From: Verrucomicrobiota bacterium
Lineage (GTDB): Bacteria > Verrucomicrobiota > Verrucomicrobiia > Verrucomicrobiales > DEV007
Length of the DNA stretch: 5,548 nucleotides
Direction of reading: 5' to 3'
Assembly (NCBI GenBank): GCA_027618625.1
Contig: JAQCER010000290.1
Span: 1-5,548, forward strand
Part shown: one piece after another, positions 1 through 5,019 of the stretch
Layout: each line of letters begins with the position of its first letter
Numbering within the stretch: the stretch's first letter is position 1
Translations under genes and position numbers: made by a program
Notes under the pieces: generated by a model
Database searches by the model: none
The model's input: the letters and a program-made list of their open reading frames with translations, nothing else
Told to the model about the DNA's origin: nothing

Positions 1-747
1 GTAGAATTGGGTGCTTACGTGTTCATCCCCGATGACTGGAATCCAGGCGATCGGCGAACGGGCATAGTATTTTTCCACAGCAGCAAATGGGATAACGGGA
101 ACATCACCCAGTTCGCTCCCCAGGCAATATTCTACGCATCCCGAGGCGCGGTATGCATTCTCGCAGAATATCGCATGGGATCCGTCAACGGTATGGCGCC
201 TCTTGAGGCGATGGCAGATGCGCGCTCGGCCATTCGTTGGGCTCGGCTGAATGGTCCGCATCTAGGCATCGATGAATCAAAGATTGTGGCCTCAGGCGGA
301 GCATGTGGAGCCCACGCTGCCGCGAGCGCGGCAATGTGCGGCACAGACTTTGATGACCCGAATGATTGCTGCGAAACATCATGCGCTCCGAACGTGCTGA
401 TCCTTTTCTCTCCGGTGCTCGACATCTCAAAAAGGGGATTTGGCCTTGACGCATTCTCAGACAGTTCCAGCGCAAAGAAAGCAAACCCGCTGAAGGCCAT
501 CCGCACCGGCCTCCCTCCGATGCTGCTATTTCACGGCGGCGCCGATAGTTTGGTGCCTTTGTCAGGATCTCAGAAATTTGCAAAAAAAATGAACCGCAAG
601 AAGAACCGGTGCGAACTGGTCGAATTCGGTGGCGCGCCGCACAGCTTTTTCAATCTAAATGTGAATGACGAGCTCTACTCTGCGACAGTCGACGCAGCAG
701 ACGCGTTTCTTGTTTCGTTAGGTTTTCTTAGCCCCTCCACCGATTGA
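1..747 (+). CDS. Alpha/beta hydrolase, acyl-peptidase/esterase type (5' truncated), active site altered
   Basis: This is the C-terminal bulk of an alpha/beta hydrolase of the small esterase/acyl-peptidase-like type common in Planctomycetes and Verrucomicrobia. The frame is open from base 1, so the true start lies outside the window; the TTG at 7 is only the first possible start codon. Counting from that TTG: strand-2 segment GIVFFHSSKW (19-28), QFAPQ...ASRGAVCILAEYR (about 35-56), LGIDESKIVASGG (86-98), an acid in GGADSLVP (Asp180) and a His in GAPHSFFN (His212), so the acid and base of the triad are present. Family members usually have HGGGW where this has HSSKW, and GGSAGGH where this has GGACGAH, so the expected nucleophile Ser is Ala99, with Cys100 next to it. 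It may be inactive, or may use Cys100 in a shifted elbow. No signal peptide can be judged because the N-terminus is missing. The fold is secure; substrate and activity are unknown. Confidence 0.85.
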   Translation, partial: VELGAYVFIPDDWNPGDRRTGIVFFHSSKWDNGNITQFAPQAIFYASRGAVCILAEYRMGSVNGMAPLEAMADARSAIRWARLNGPHLGIDESKIVASGGACGAHAAASAAMCGTDFDDPNDCCETSCAPNVLILFSPVLDISKRGFGLDAFSDSSSAKKANPLKAIRTGLPPMLLFHGGADSLVPLSGSQKFAKKMNRKKNRCELVEFGGAPHSFFNLNVNDELYSATVDAADAFLVSLGFLSPSTD

Positions 748-783
748 GAGGATCCTGCGATCGATTGAAACTCAAAGTGAGAA

Positions 784-819
784 ACCCTCCATCTTCCTGA
801 GGCACGGAAGAAGGAGGGT
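784..819 (+). terminator. Strong hairpin after hydrolase gene, probable transcription terminator
   Basis: ACCCTCC (784-790) pairs perfectly with GGAGGGT (813-819), and the stem continues after one mismatch with T792-A811 and CTTCC (793-797) pairing with GGAAG (806-810). The loop is 8 nt. It begins 37 nt after the hydrolase stop codon, the expected place for a terminator. The following bases (GTTCATTG) are only weakly T-rich, so it may be a poor intrinsic terminator, an RNA-stabilising stem or Rho-assisted. No other gene end lies near it. Confidence 0.55.
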
Positions 820-957
820 GTTCATTGTGCAGGTAGTAGCACTGATGCCGTAGCTTCAGCGAATTGCCCTCAAAGATCAGACATCGGATGCATGACCATT
901 GCTGGCGACGAACCGAGACTGGCAGAATTCCGCCCGCAACGTAAACCGTTTTCTCAT

Positions 958-969
958 CTCCGATCGGAG
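958..969. repeat. Perfect 12-bp palindrome
   Basis: CTCCGATCGGAG is its own reverse complement. It directly abuts the first copy of the GTGAAYAAC repeat (967-979) upstream of the FG-GAP gene, so it may be a binding site for a dimeric regulator. No function can be assigned from sequence alone. Confidence 0.35.
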
Positions 970-1101
970 TGTGAACAACTGGCTCCGACTGTGAATAACC
1001 CGCCATCAAAGGCCGAAGAACCCATGCATTCCGCGCCGAAATCGATGCGTCGCCCGGTGAATAACCGACGCTATTCAGCCCTTCTTCACAAGTTATTCAC
1101 C
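967..1101. repeat. Cluster of GTGAATAAC repeats resembling DnaA boxes
   Basis: The 9-mer GTGAATAAC occurs three times exactly: 991-999, 1057-1065, and inverted at 1092-1100. A fourth copy with one change, GTGAACAAC, lies at 971-979. The first two sit in 13-bp units (967-979 and 987-999, 11 of 13 identical) spaced by exactly 20 bp, about two helical turns on one DNA face. The copy at 1056-1065 (GGTGAATAAC) and its inverse at 1092-1101 could form a 10-bp stem with a 26-nt loop. Read on the minus strand, 990-998 is TTATTCACA, a full match to the bacterial DnaA-box consensus TTATNCACA; 970-978, 1056-1064, 1082-1090 and 1093-1101 each differ by one base. A6-C-T6 follows at 1103-1115. It could be a DnaA-bound region, an operator for the downstream gene, or a local repeat without function. 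Confidence 0.5.
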
Positions 1102-1194
1102 GAAAAAACTTTTTTGTTCAACTCTGCATTTTCCGTTCAGCTCTGCCATAGACTTCGACTTGGCGACAAACCTGATTTCTGCAAGGGTTCAGCA

Positions 1195-2382
1195 ATGAAT
1201 CCCCCCCCACTAACGCTCGCTTCCAGAATCACCTTTTTTGCCATCGTGATTTCCCAATGGTCCCAATGGTGCCCGCTGGCGTCTGGCGAGGACGCCGTGG
1301 CGAAGGCGATCGCGTTCGTCGAGAAGATTGACGACATCCAGATCGGCTACGGCCTTGCCATCGGAGACGTCGATGGCGACGGCAAGGATGACATTCTTCT
1401 CGCGGATCAGAAGGAGATTGTTTGGTACCGCAATCCCGATTGGCAACGCCACATTGTTGCCACCAGATTGTCACTGAAGGACAACGTGTGTATTGCTGCA
1501 CGGGACATTGATGGAGACGGCAAAGTCGAGATCGCCGCCGGGGCCAACTGGAATCCGGGTGAGACGAGTAACCGCGATGAATCCGGGTCTGTGCACTACC
1601 TAACCGCACCGGAGGATGTCACGCAGCCATGGACGCCCGTGAAGTTGCCCCATGACCCCACGACCCATCGCATGCACTGGGTGAGAGATGGCAAGGGGAA
1701 GTTCAGTCTCGTCGTGCTCCCGTTGCACGGGATCGACAACCGGGGGGGCAAGGGCGAACACGGAGTCAAAGTGACGGCCTATCATGTCCCCGAAAAGCCT
1801 GAGGACGCCGCGCAGTGGAAGACCACCGTTCTCGACGACAGCATGCACATGACGCACAACTTTGATCTCATCATCGATCCGAAAGGCGGGGCCGATCAAT
1901 TGGTGATCGCAGGTCGCGAGGGAATCGTCACCCTTGCATGGTCAGAATCCAAATGGAACCGCACATTTCAGGGGTTCGATGAAGGATTCGGCGAAGTTCG
2001 ACGAAACGGCGACATCACTGCCGGGATTCACCCATTCCATGGCAACAAAGTCACCGTGGCGCTCGGCAATGCCATCCCTCTGGTATTGGATGAATCATTG
2101 AATGAAGGCCACGCACTGGCAATCGCAGACTTGCTGGGAACGGGACAGCGCCAGATCATCGCAGGCTGGCGCGGTACGGATGCCTCTGGGCGTGTAGGAA
2201 TCCGCCTTTACGCTCCGCCGCAGTCTGCAGGCGCCCCATGGACCCAGCATCTGATCGATGACAATACAATGGCTTGCGAAGACGTTAAAATTGCCGACAT
2301 CAACGGCGACGGCAAGCCCGATATCATTGCCGCTGGACGCAACACCAAAAACTTAAACATCTATTGGAACCGAAGGAAGTAG
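1195..2382 (+). CDS. Secreted FG-GAP/VCBS-repeat beta-propeller protein
   Basis: A 395-residue exported protein. The ATG at 1195 is preferred over the upstream in-frame ATG at 892: it begins a good signal peptide (Arg11, hydrophobic ITFFAIVI, cleavage likely after ASG at 29-31) and AAGGG lies 7 nt before it. Calcium-binding FG-GAP loops are visible: DVDGDGKDD (58-66), DIDGDGKVE (104-112), a degenerate DLLGTG (from 312) and DINGDGKPD (368-376). Each is followed by the hydrophobic strand typical of propeller blades. The middle carries histidine-rich conserved-looking stretches, THRMHW (His158, His161), PLHG (His178) and MHMTHNF (His218, His221), which suggest a ligand or metal site rather than a plain scaffold. 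Such propellers are frequent in planctomycetes and verrucomicrobia. Some resemble the propeller domain of fungal aldos-2-ulose dehydratase, a recollection I cannot test here. Codons 3-5 contain a run of eight Cs. It is probably co-transcribed with the DUF218 gene 16 nt downstream. The fold is fairly certain, the role unknown. Confidence 0.86.
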   Translation: MNPPPLTLASRITFFAIVISQWSQWCPLASGEDAVAKAIAFVEKIDDIQIGYGLAIGDVDGDGKDDILLADQKEIVWYRNPDWQRHIVATRLSLKDNVCIAARDIDGDGKVEIAAGANWNPGETSNRDESGSVHYLTAPEDVTQPWTPVKLPHDPTTHRMHWVRDGKGKFSLVVLPLHGIDNRGGKGEHGVKVTAYHVPEKPEDAAQWKTTVLDDSMHMTHNFDLIIDPKGGADQLVIAGREGIVTLAWSESKWNRTFQGFDEGFGEVRRNGDITAGIHPFHGNKVTVALGNAIPLVLDESLNEGHALAIADLLGTGQRQIIAGWRGTDASGRVGIRLYAPPQSAGAPWTQHLIDDNTMACEDVKIADINGDGKPDIIAAGRNTKNLNIYWNRRK

Positions 2383-2398
2383 GTATTGATCGCACACG

Positions 2399-3178
2399 AT
2401 GTTTTTTGCTCTCTCGAAGATTGCTTCCCTGTTTCTAAATCCACTGATCTGGATCGCGATTCTATCCATCGCGGCACTTCTGTTCCGATCGAAGCGGCCA
2501 AACTTGAGCAAGAAACTCGCTGGATTCGCCATCCTTACTGCCATCGCATTCACCAATCCGATGCTGCTGCAAGTCGCATTGCGCGCCTGGGAGATTCCGC
2601 CCGTGCAGCCTTCCGAGCTAAAGGAATCATACCCATTGGGAATCATCCTCGGCGGCTATTCAAACTCTCACGACAGCACGCCGGAGAAACTGGTGCTCGG
2701 CTCAGATCCCAACCGATTGTCGGAAGGTCTGCGGCTCTATAAAACGGGGAGGATCAACAAGATCGTGCTCACCGGTGGCACGGGAGCATTCTTTGACGAT
2801 GGAGTTTCAGAAGCCCCGCTGGCGAAGAAATTCCTCACTGACCTTGGCATCCCCGAAACAGATATCCTGGTGGAGGCAAAATCCCGCAACACCCACGAAA
2901 ACGCCATGTTCACTTGGGATCTGCTGAGCCCTGATGAACGGCAACAGACCGCCCTCTTGATCACCTCATCGGTTCACATGCGCCGTGCTCAGGCATGCTT
3001 TGCAAAAGTCGGTATCGCCATCATTCCCTACCCTACCGATCTGCGTGGTGATAGCGGTGGCCCCATCTTCTCCAGCTTTCGCAGCCTTGTCCCGGACGCG
3101 TGGGCGCTGTGGCAATGGGAATTCTTACTCCGCGAATGGGTCGGATCACTCGCCTACCGCCTCACCGATCGCAATTGA
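2399..3178 (+). CDS. YdcF/ElyC/SanA-type DUF218 membrane-anchored protein
   Basis: A 259-residue protein of the DUF218 family. Two N-terminal hydrophobic segments (about 10-29 and 41-58) should anchor it in the inner membrane, as in ElyC-type members, leaving the conserved domain from about residue 78. Family motifs in order: GIILGGYS (81-88), RLSEGLRLYKTG (106-117), KIVLTGG (121-127), E159 with SRNTHEN (162-168), and TSSVHMRRA (189-197) with the conserved His193. Length and two-helix layout fit the ElyC branch better than the short YdcF or SanA proteins. In E. coli, ElyC affects envelope polysaccharide/peptidoglycan assembly, SanA affects vancomycin sensitivity, and YdcF reportedly binds S-adenosylmethionine; which applies here is unknown. 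The ATG at 2399 is the first usable start. AAGGAAG lies about 20 nt upstream, rather far for a ribosome-binding site, so translation may be coupled to the FG-GAP gene ending 16 nt before. The gene ends 9 bp from the convergent queD stop. Confidence 0.9.
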   Translation: MFFALSKIASLFLNPLIWIAILSIAALLFRSKRPNLSKKLAGFAILTAIAFTNPMLLQVALRAWEIPPVQPSELKESYPLGIILGGYSNSHDSTPEKLVLGSDPNRLSEGLRLYKTGRINKIVLTGGTGAFFDDGVSEAPLAKKFLTDLGIPETDILVEAKSRNTHENAMFTWDLLSPDERQQTALLITSSVHMRRAQACFAKVGIAIIPYPTDLRGDSGGPIFSSFRSLVPDAWALWQWEFLLREWVGSLAYRLTDRN

Positions 3179-3187
3179 CCAAGCGAA

Positions 3188-3559
3188 TCACGCACCGCCA
3201 AATCCACGAAATGTGCAACGTGCCGTCGGCGTTTCGTGAATGACGATTTCGCAGAGACCCGGGCAATCGGGCTCCAGCTTGCTCCAGAACCATGCGGCCA
3301 TGAACTCGATCGTCGGGTTTTCAAGACCTTCGATTTCGTTCAGGTAAGAATGGTCCAACAACTCCAGCAGCGGGCGCATCGCCTTGGATATCTGCGCATG
3401 ATCATAGACCCATCCCACATGTTCATCCACCTCCCCTTCCACAGAAATCTCAAGCTTAAAGCTGTGCCCATGCATGAGACGACACTTATGCCCCTCAGGC
3501 GCATTGGGTAGCGTCTGGGCAGCTTCAAAGGTAAATTCTTTAGTCAGGCGTGCGCGCAT
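3188..3559 (-). CDS. queD: 6-carboxy-5,6,7,8-tetrahydropterin synthase QueD
   Basis: QueD converts 7,8-dihydroneopterin triphosphate to 6-carboxy-tetrahydropterin in the cytoplasm, an early step to preQ0 and queuosine in tRNA. The 123 residues from the ATG at 3559 match the family throughout: RLTKEFTFEAA (4-14), PEGHKC (21-26) with catalytic Cys26, zinc ligands HGH (His30, His32), GWVYDHAQI (49-57), LDHSYLN (68-74) with His70, the pterin-binding ENPT segment (80-83), and HETPTARC (108-115) with Glu109. The first zinc ligand, His in the usual FEAAHRLP, is Gln15 here (codon at 3515-3517). This may be a subfamily feature or may weaken metal binding. The frame stays open to a GTG at 3610, adding 17 residues, but the ATG gives the standard family length; neither start has a clear ribosome-binding site. 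The stop is 9 bp from the convergent DUF218 gene. The zinc-ribbon gene lies 155 bp upstream on the same strand. No preQ1 riboswitch is recognisable in that gap. Confidence 0.94.
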   Translation of the reverse strand: MRARLTKEFTFEAAQTLPNAPEGHKCRLMHGHSFKLEISVEGEVDEHVGWVYDHAQISKAMRPLLELLDHSYLNEIEGLENPTIEFMAAWFWSKLEPDCPGLCEIVIHETPTARCTFRGFGGA

Positions 3560-3714
3560 TGCTGAGTAGTTCACCGCGGACAGCCACGGTTGCAAGCGCG
3601 AAGTCGTCACCGAATACTGTGCACCCTAACTCGATGCTTGTCCCCTGAAGGAAAACGCGTGTTCTCAAGCTTCATCATGGCGACATCGCCAGTAGAAACG
3701 CTCACCAAGGAAGA

Positions 3715-4206
3715 TCAGTCGAAAATCGAGAACAACGCCCAGCCGAGGTACCCGAGCACCTCGCTCGTCAGACTAAGATCGGAGACACGGGAGAGTTCAG
3801 ACCAGCCCCGATCGGTAGCTTCTACTGTCTCCAGCTTCTTCTTTTCCCGAATCTCCTGCATCGCAGTCCCCTTACCCAGATGCAAAATCTCATCGCCATC
3901 CAGCCACACCGCACGGCACTGGGCGCAGACATCAATTGGCACCATCTCATGCACTCGCGGAACGAGAGCCGAAGCACACTCTGGACAGTTCAACGGTATC
4001 GAATGCGTACGAACCGGAACTGGCGTCAGCGCATCCTGCCGCTTCCATTCCTGAGCGGCCCGACGCTTCAACGCTATCAGATACGTCCGCGGAATCCACA
4101 ACCCGCGGCATTCTTTGCAGGCATGATACTCCCCGACCTCCCCATGTTGCTGACGCGCCATCGGATTGCCGTCTACCGGACAGGACAAAGCTTGTTCCTC
4201 GCTCAT
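3715..4206 (-). CDS. Two-ribbon zf-TFIIB-like zinc protein
   Basis: A 163-residue predicted cytoplasmic zinc protein with two copies of the zf-TFIIB-type ribbon. The second is canonical: CPEC (74-77), then CAQC (94-97) followed by AVWLDGDE (99-106), the WLDxxE signature of this family. The first has CPVDG (9-13) and CKEC (30-33) followed by GLW (35-37), so the second zinc Cys of that ribbon is Asp12; Asp may ligate zinc, and I recall CPxD variants elsewhere in the family. Between the ribbons lies a charged, probably helical linker (39-60). The C-terminus (about 145-163, SLTSEVLGYLGWALFSIFD) is hydrophobic or amphipathic and might touch a membrane. The ATG at 4206 has no evident Shine-Dalgarno sequence. 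It lies upstream of queD and could be co-transcribed with it, and it diverges from the thioredoxin-like gene. Members have no established function; nucleic-acid or protein binding is a guess. Confidence 0.85.
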   Translation of the reverse strand: MSEEQALSCPVDGNPMARQQHGEVGEYHACKECRGLWIPRTYLIALKRRAAQEWKRQDALTPVPVRTHSIPLNCPECASALVPRVHEMVPIDVCAQCRAVWLDGDEILHLGKGTAMQEIREKKKLETVEATDRGWSELSRVSDLSLTSEVLGYLGWALFSIFD

Positions 4207-4296
4207 CGGCGCAAGTGAAACACACCGCGCTGACTCTGGCGACTAGAATTCCCGAGCCAGTTTGTCATTGGGCAGACTTTACCCCCCTTATCGGAC

Positions 4297-4312
4297 CCAA
4301 TTGGCCAATTGG
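4297..4312. promoter_or_regulatory. 16-bp perfect palindrome CCAATTGG x2, operator-like
   Basis: Two abutting copies of CCAATTGG form a perfect 16-bp palindrome, and the inner GGCCAATTGGCC (4303-4314) is itself palindromic. It lies in the 210-bp divergent region, about 90 bp from the zinc-ribbon start and 105 bp from the thioredoxin start. It sits just upstream of a possible promoter for the latter. This is the usual position for a regulator of one or both genes. No regulator can be named. Confidence 0.4.
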
Positions 4313-4323
4313 CCATACCCAAC

Positions 4324-4351
4324 TTGAAACCATAAAATTTATGAATAAATT
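4324..4351 (+). promoter_or_regulatory. Possible promoter for thioredoxin-like gene, overlapping AT-rich inverted repeats
   Basis: TTGAAA (4324-4329) resembles a -35 box, and 16 bp later TAAATT (4346-4351) is a weak -10 (4 of 6). Overlapping it are CATAAA-A-TTTATG (4331-4343) and AATTTAT-GA-ATAAATT (4336-4351). These AT-rich inverted repeats could be operator half-sites or simply promoter melting sequence. A start near 4358 would give a leader of about 60 nt before the ATG at 4417. The -10 match is poor. Confidence 0.27.
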
Positions 4352-4416
4352 CGCTGCTTCAACCATCTGACCTTCGAATCCATTCAATCCGTTCCTGAAT
4401 TTAGTCCGATAAAACC

Positions 4417-4869
4417 ATGACTCCACGTTTCCTCACATTTGTCAGCGCCGCGATGATCTCCGCAGCGTTCACGTTCACTATCACTGCCCAAGCAAAGGAC
4501 TTCCCCGAGGGCAGCCCAAAGTTTGTCACCGACTACCCCGCCGCTATGGCAGCTGCCAAGAAGTCCGGCAAACCGATGCTTGTCGTATTCTCTGCGACGT
4601 GGTGCCCACCGTGCCAGGCAAACAAAAAAAATGTCTACCCCAGCGATGCCGTGAAATCGTACCACGACAAGTTCATCTGGGCGTATCTCGACACGGACAT
4701 TCCTGCCAATGCCGAAGTGGCGAGCAAATTCAAAGTGGCGGGCATTCCCCACATTCAGTTTCTCTCGAAAGATGGCGAAACGCTCGACCAAGCAATCGGC
4801 GGAACCTCGCCTGAGGCCTTCGCGAAGACTCTCAAGAACGTTCTCAAGAAGGCGGCAAAAAAGAAATGA
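4417..4869 (+). CDS. Exported thioredoxin-fold protein, WCPPC active site
   Basis: A 150-residue thioredoxin-like protein, probably periplasmic. The N-terminus is a clear signal peptide: Arg4, a hydrophobic core (5-22), and likely cleavage after AQA (24-26). The thioredoxin domain then shows the MLVVFSATWCPPC segment (54-66) with redox cysteines Cys63 and Cys66, IWAYLDTD (87-94), and the cis-proline Pro111 in VAGIPHIQF. CPPC is the active-site sequence of TlpA/ResA-like reductants and many thioredoxin_7-type exported proteins. The KKNVYPS stretch after the cysteines and the small size favour the latter group, expected to reduce or exchange disulfides of envelope proteins. The tail is Lys-rich (KKAAKKK). 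No Shine-Dalgarno sequence precedes the ATG (AAAACC just before it). It diverges from the zinc-ribbon gene and is followed 150 bp later by an exported TPR-like gene. No DsbD-type electron donor is in the window. The fold and redox motif are secure; the partner is unknown. Confidence 0.9.
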   Translation: MTPRFLTFVSAAMISAAFTFTITAQAKDFPEGSPKFVTDYPAAMAAAKKSGKPMLVVFSATWCPPCQANKKNVYPSDAVKSYHDKFIWAYLDTDIPANAEVASKFKVAGIPHIQFLSKDGETLDQAIGGTSPEAFAKTLKNVLKKAAKKK

Positions 4870-4873
4870 TCTC

Positions 4874-4895
4874 AGTGGAAATCTCATAATCCACT
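4874..4895 (+). terminator. Small hairpin just after thioredoxin-like gene
   Basis: AGTGGA (4874-4879) pairs with TCCACT (4890-4895) across a 10-nt loop, 4 nt after the stop codon. The stem is only 6 bp and no T-run follows, so this is a weak terminator candidate and may be chance. Confidence 0.25.
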
Positions 4896-4954
4896 CACAT
4901 TAAACACGTTAAAGAATAATCCATACGCTGATTGTCAAAGTTGCCAGATTGAAT

Positions 4955-4977
4955 CCGCAAGGGATTACATCTTGCGG
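4955..4977 (+). other. GC-rich hairpin in leader of TPR-like gene
   Basis: CCGCAAG (4955-4961) pairs perfectly with CTTGCGG (4971-4977) around a 9-nt loop. It lies 85 nt after the thioredoxin stop and 42 nt before the TPR-like start codon. No T-run follows. It could be the real end of the thioredoxin transcript or a leader structure of the next gene. Confidence 0.35.
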
Positions 4978-5019
4978 CGTGGGACGACTTCCCGGATAGT
5001 CTCTTCAGCCGAATCAACC

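Larger units (their letters stand above)
748..1194. other. Intergenic region between hydrolase and FG-GAP genes
   Basis: This 447-bp gap holds the hairpin at 784-819, the palindrome at 958-969, the GTGAATAAC cluster at 967-1101 and the A6-C-T6 tract at 1103-1115. The plus frame of the downstream gene happens to stay open back to an ATG at 892, but the extra 101 residues look non-coding and would bury the signal peptide that begins at 1195. A minus-strand frame (728-1009) is also open but lacks a ribosome-binding site and known motifs. I cannot identify a clear sigma-70 promoter, although one must lie here if the FG-GAP gene is transcribed separately. Confidence 0.6.

Noticed and set aside
892..1194. 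In-frame N-terminal extension of the FG-GAP gene from an ATG at 892
   Set aside because: It would place a good signal peptide 101 residues inside the protein, has no recognisable domain, and overlaps the repeat cluster; the ATG at 1195 has AAGGG at proper distance.
2386..2742. 118-codon plus-strand frame overlapping the DUF218 gene
   Set aside because: It is an alternate-frame shadow; the frame at 2399-3178 carries all DUF218 motifs.
3560..3610. QueD extension to a GTG at 3610 (17 more residues)
   Set aside because: The family normally begins a few residues before the FTFEAA motif, which the ATG at 3559 gives; the GTG has no ribosome-binding site.
3607..3678. 23-codon minus-strand ORF (ATG at 3678) whose TGA overlaps the possible GTG start of queD as GTGA
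   Set aside because: The overlap is suggestive of a leader peptide, but the ORF is very short, has no ribosome-binding site and depends on the less likely queD start.
3678..3691. TGGCGA-CA-TCGCCA inverted repeat between the zinc-ribbon gene and queD
   Set aside because: The loop is only 2 nt and no T-run follows, so it is a poor terminator; as a DNA palindrome it may be chance.
3560..3714. preQ1 riboswitch upstream of queD
   Set aside because: Looked for because queuosine genes often carry one; no characteristic stem with C-rich loop and A-rich tail was found.
3936..4370. 144-codon plus-strand frame opposite the zinc-ribbon gene
   Set aside because: The translation lacks recognisable motifs and lies antisense to a gene with clear zinc-ribbon cysteines.
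4384..4887. 167-codon minus-strand frame opposite the thioredoxin-like gene
   Set aside because: Antisense shadow; the plus strand encodes a signal peptide, WCPPC and cis-Pro in order.
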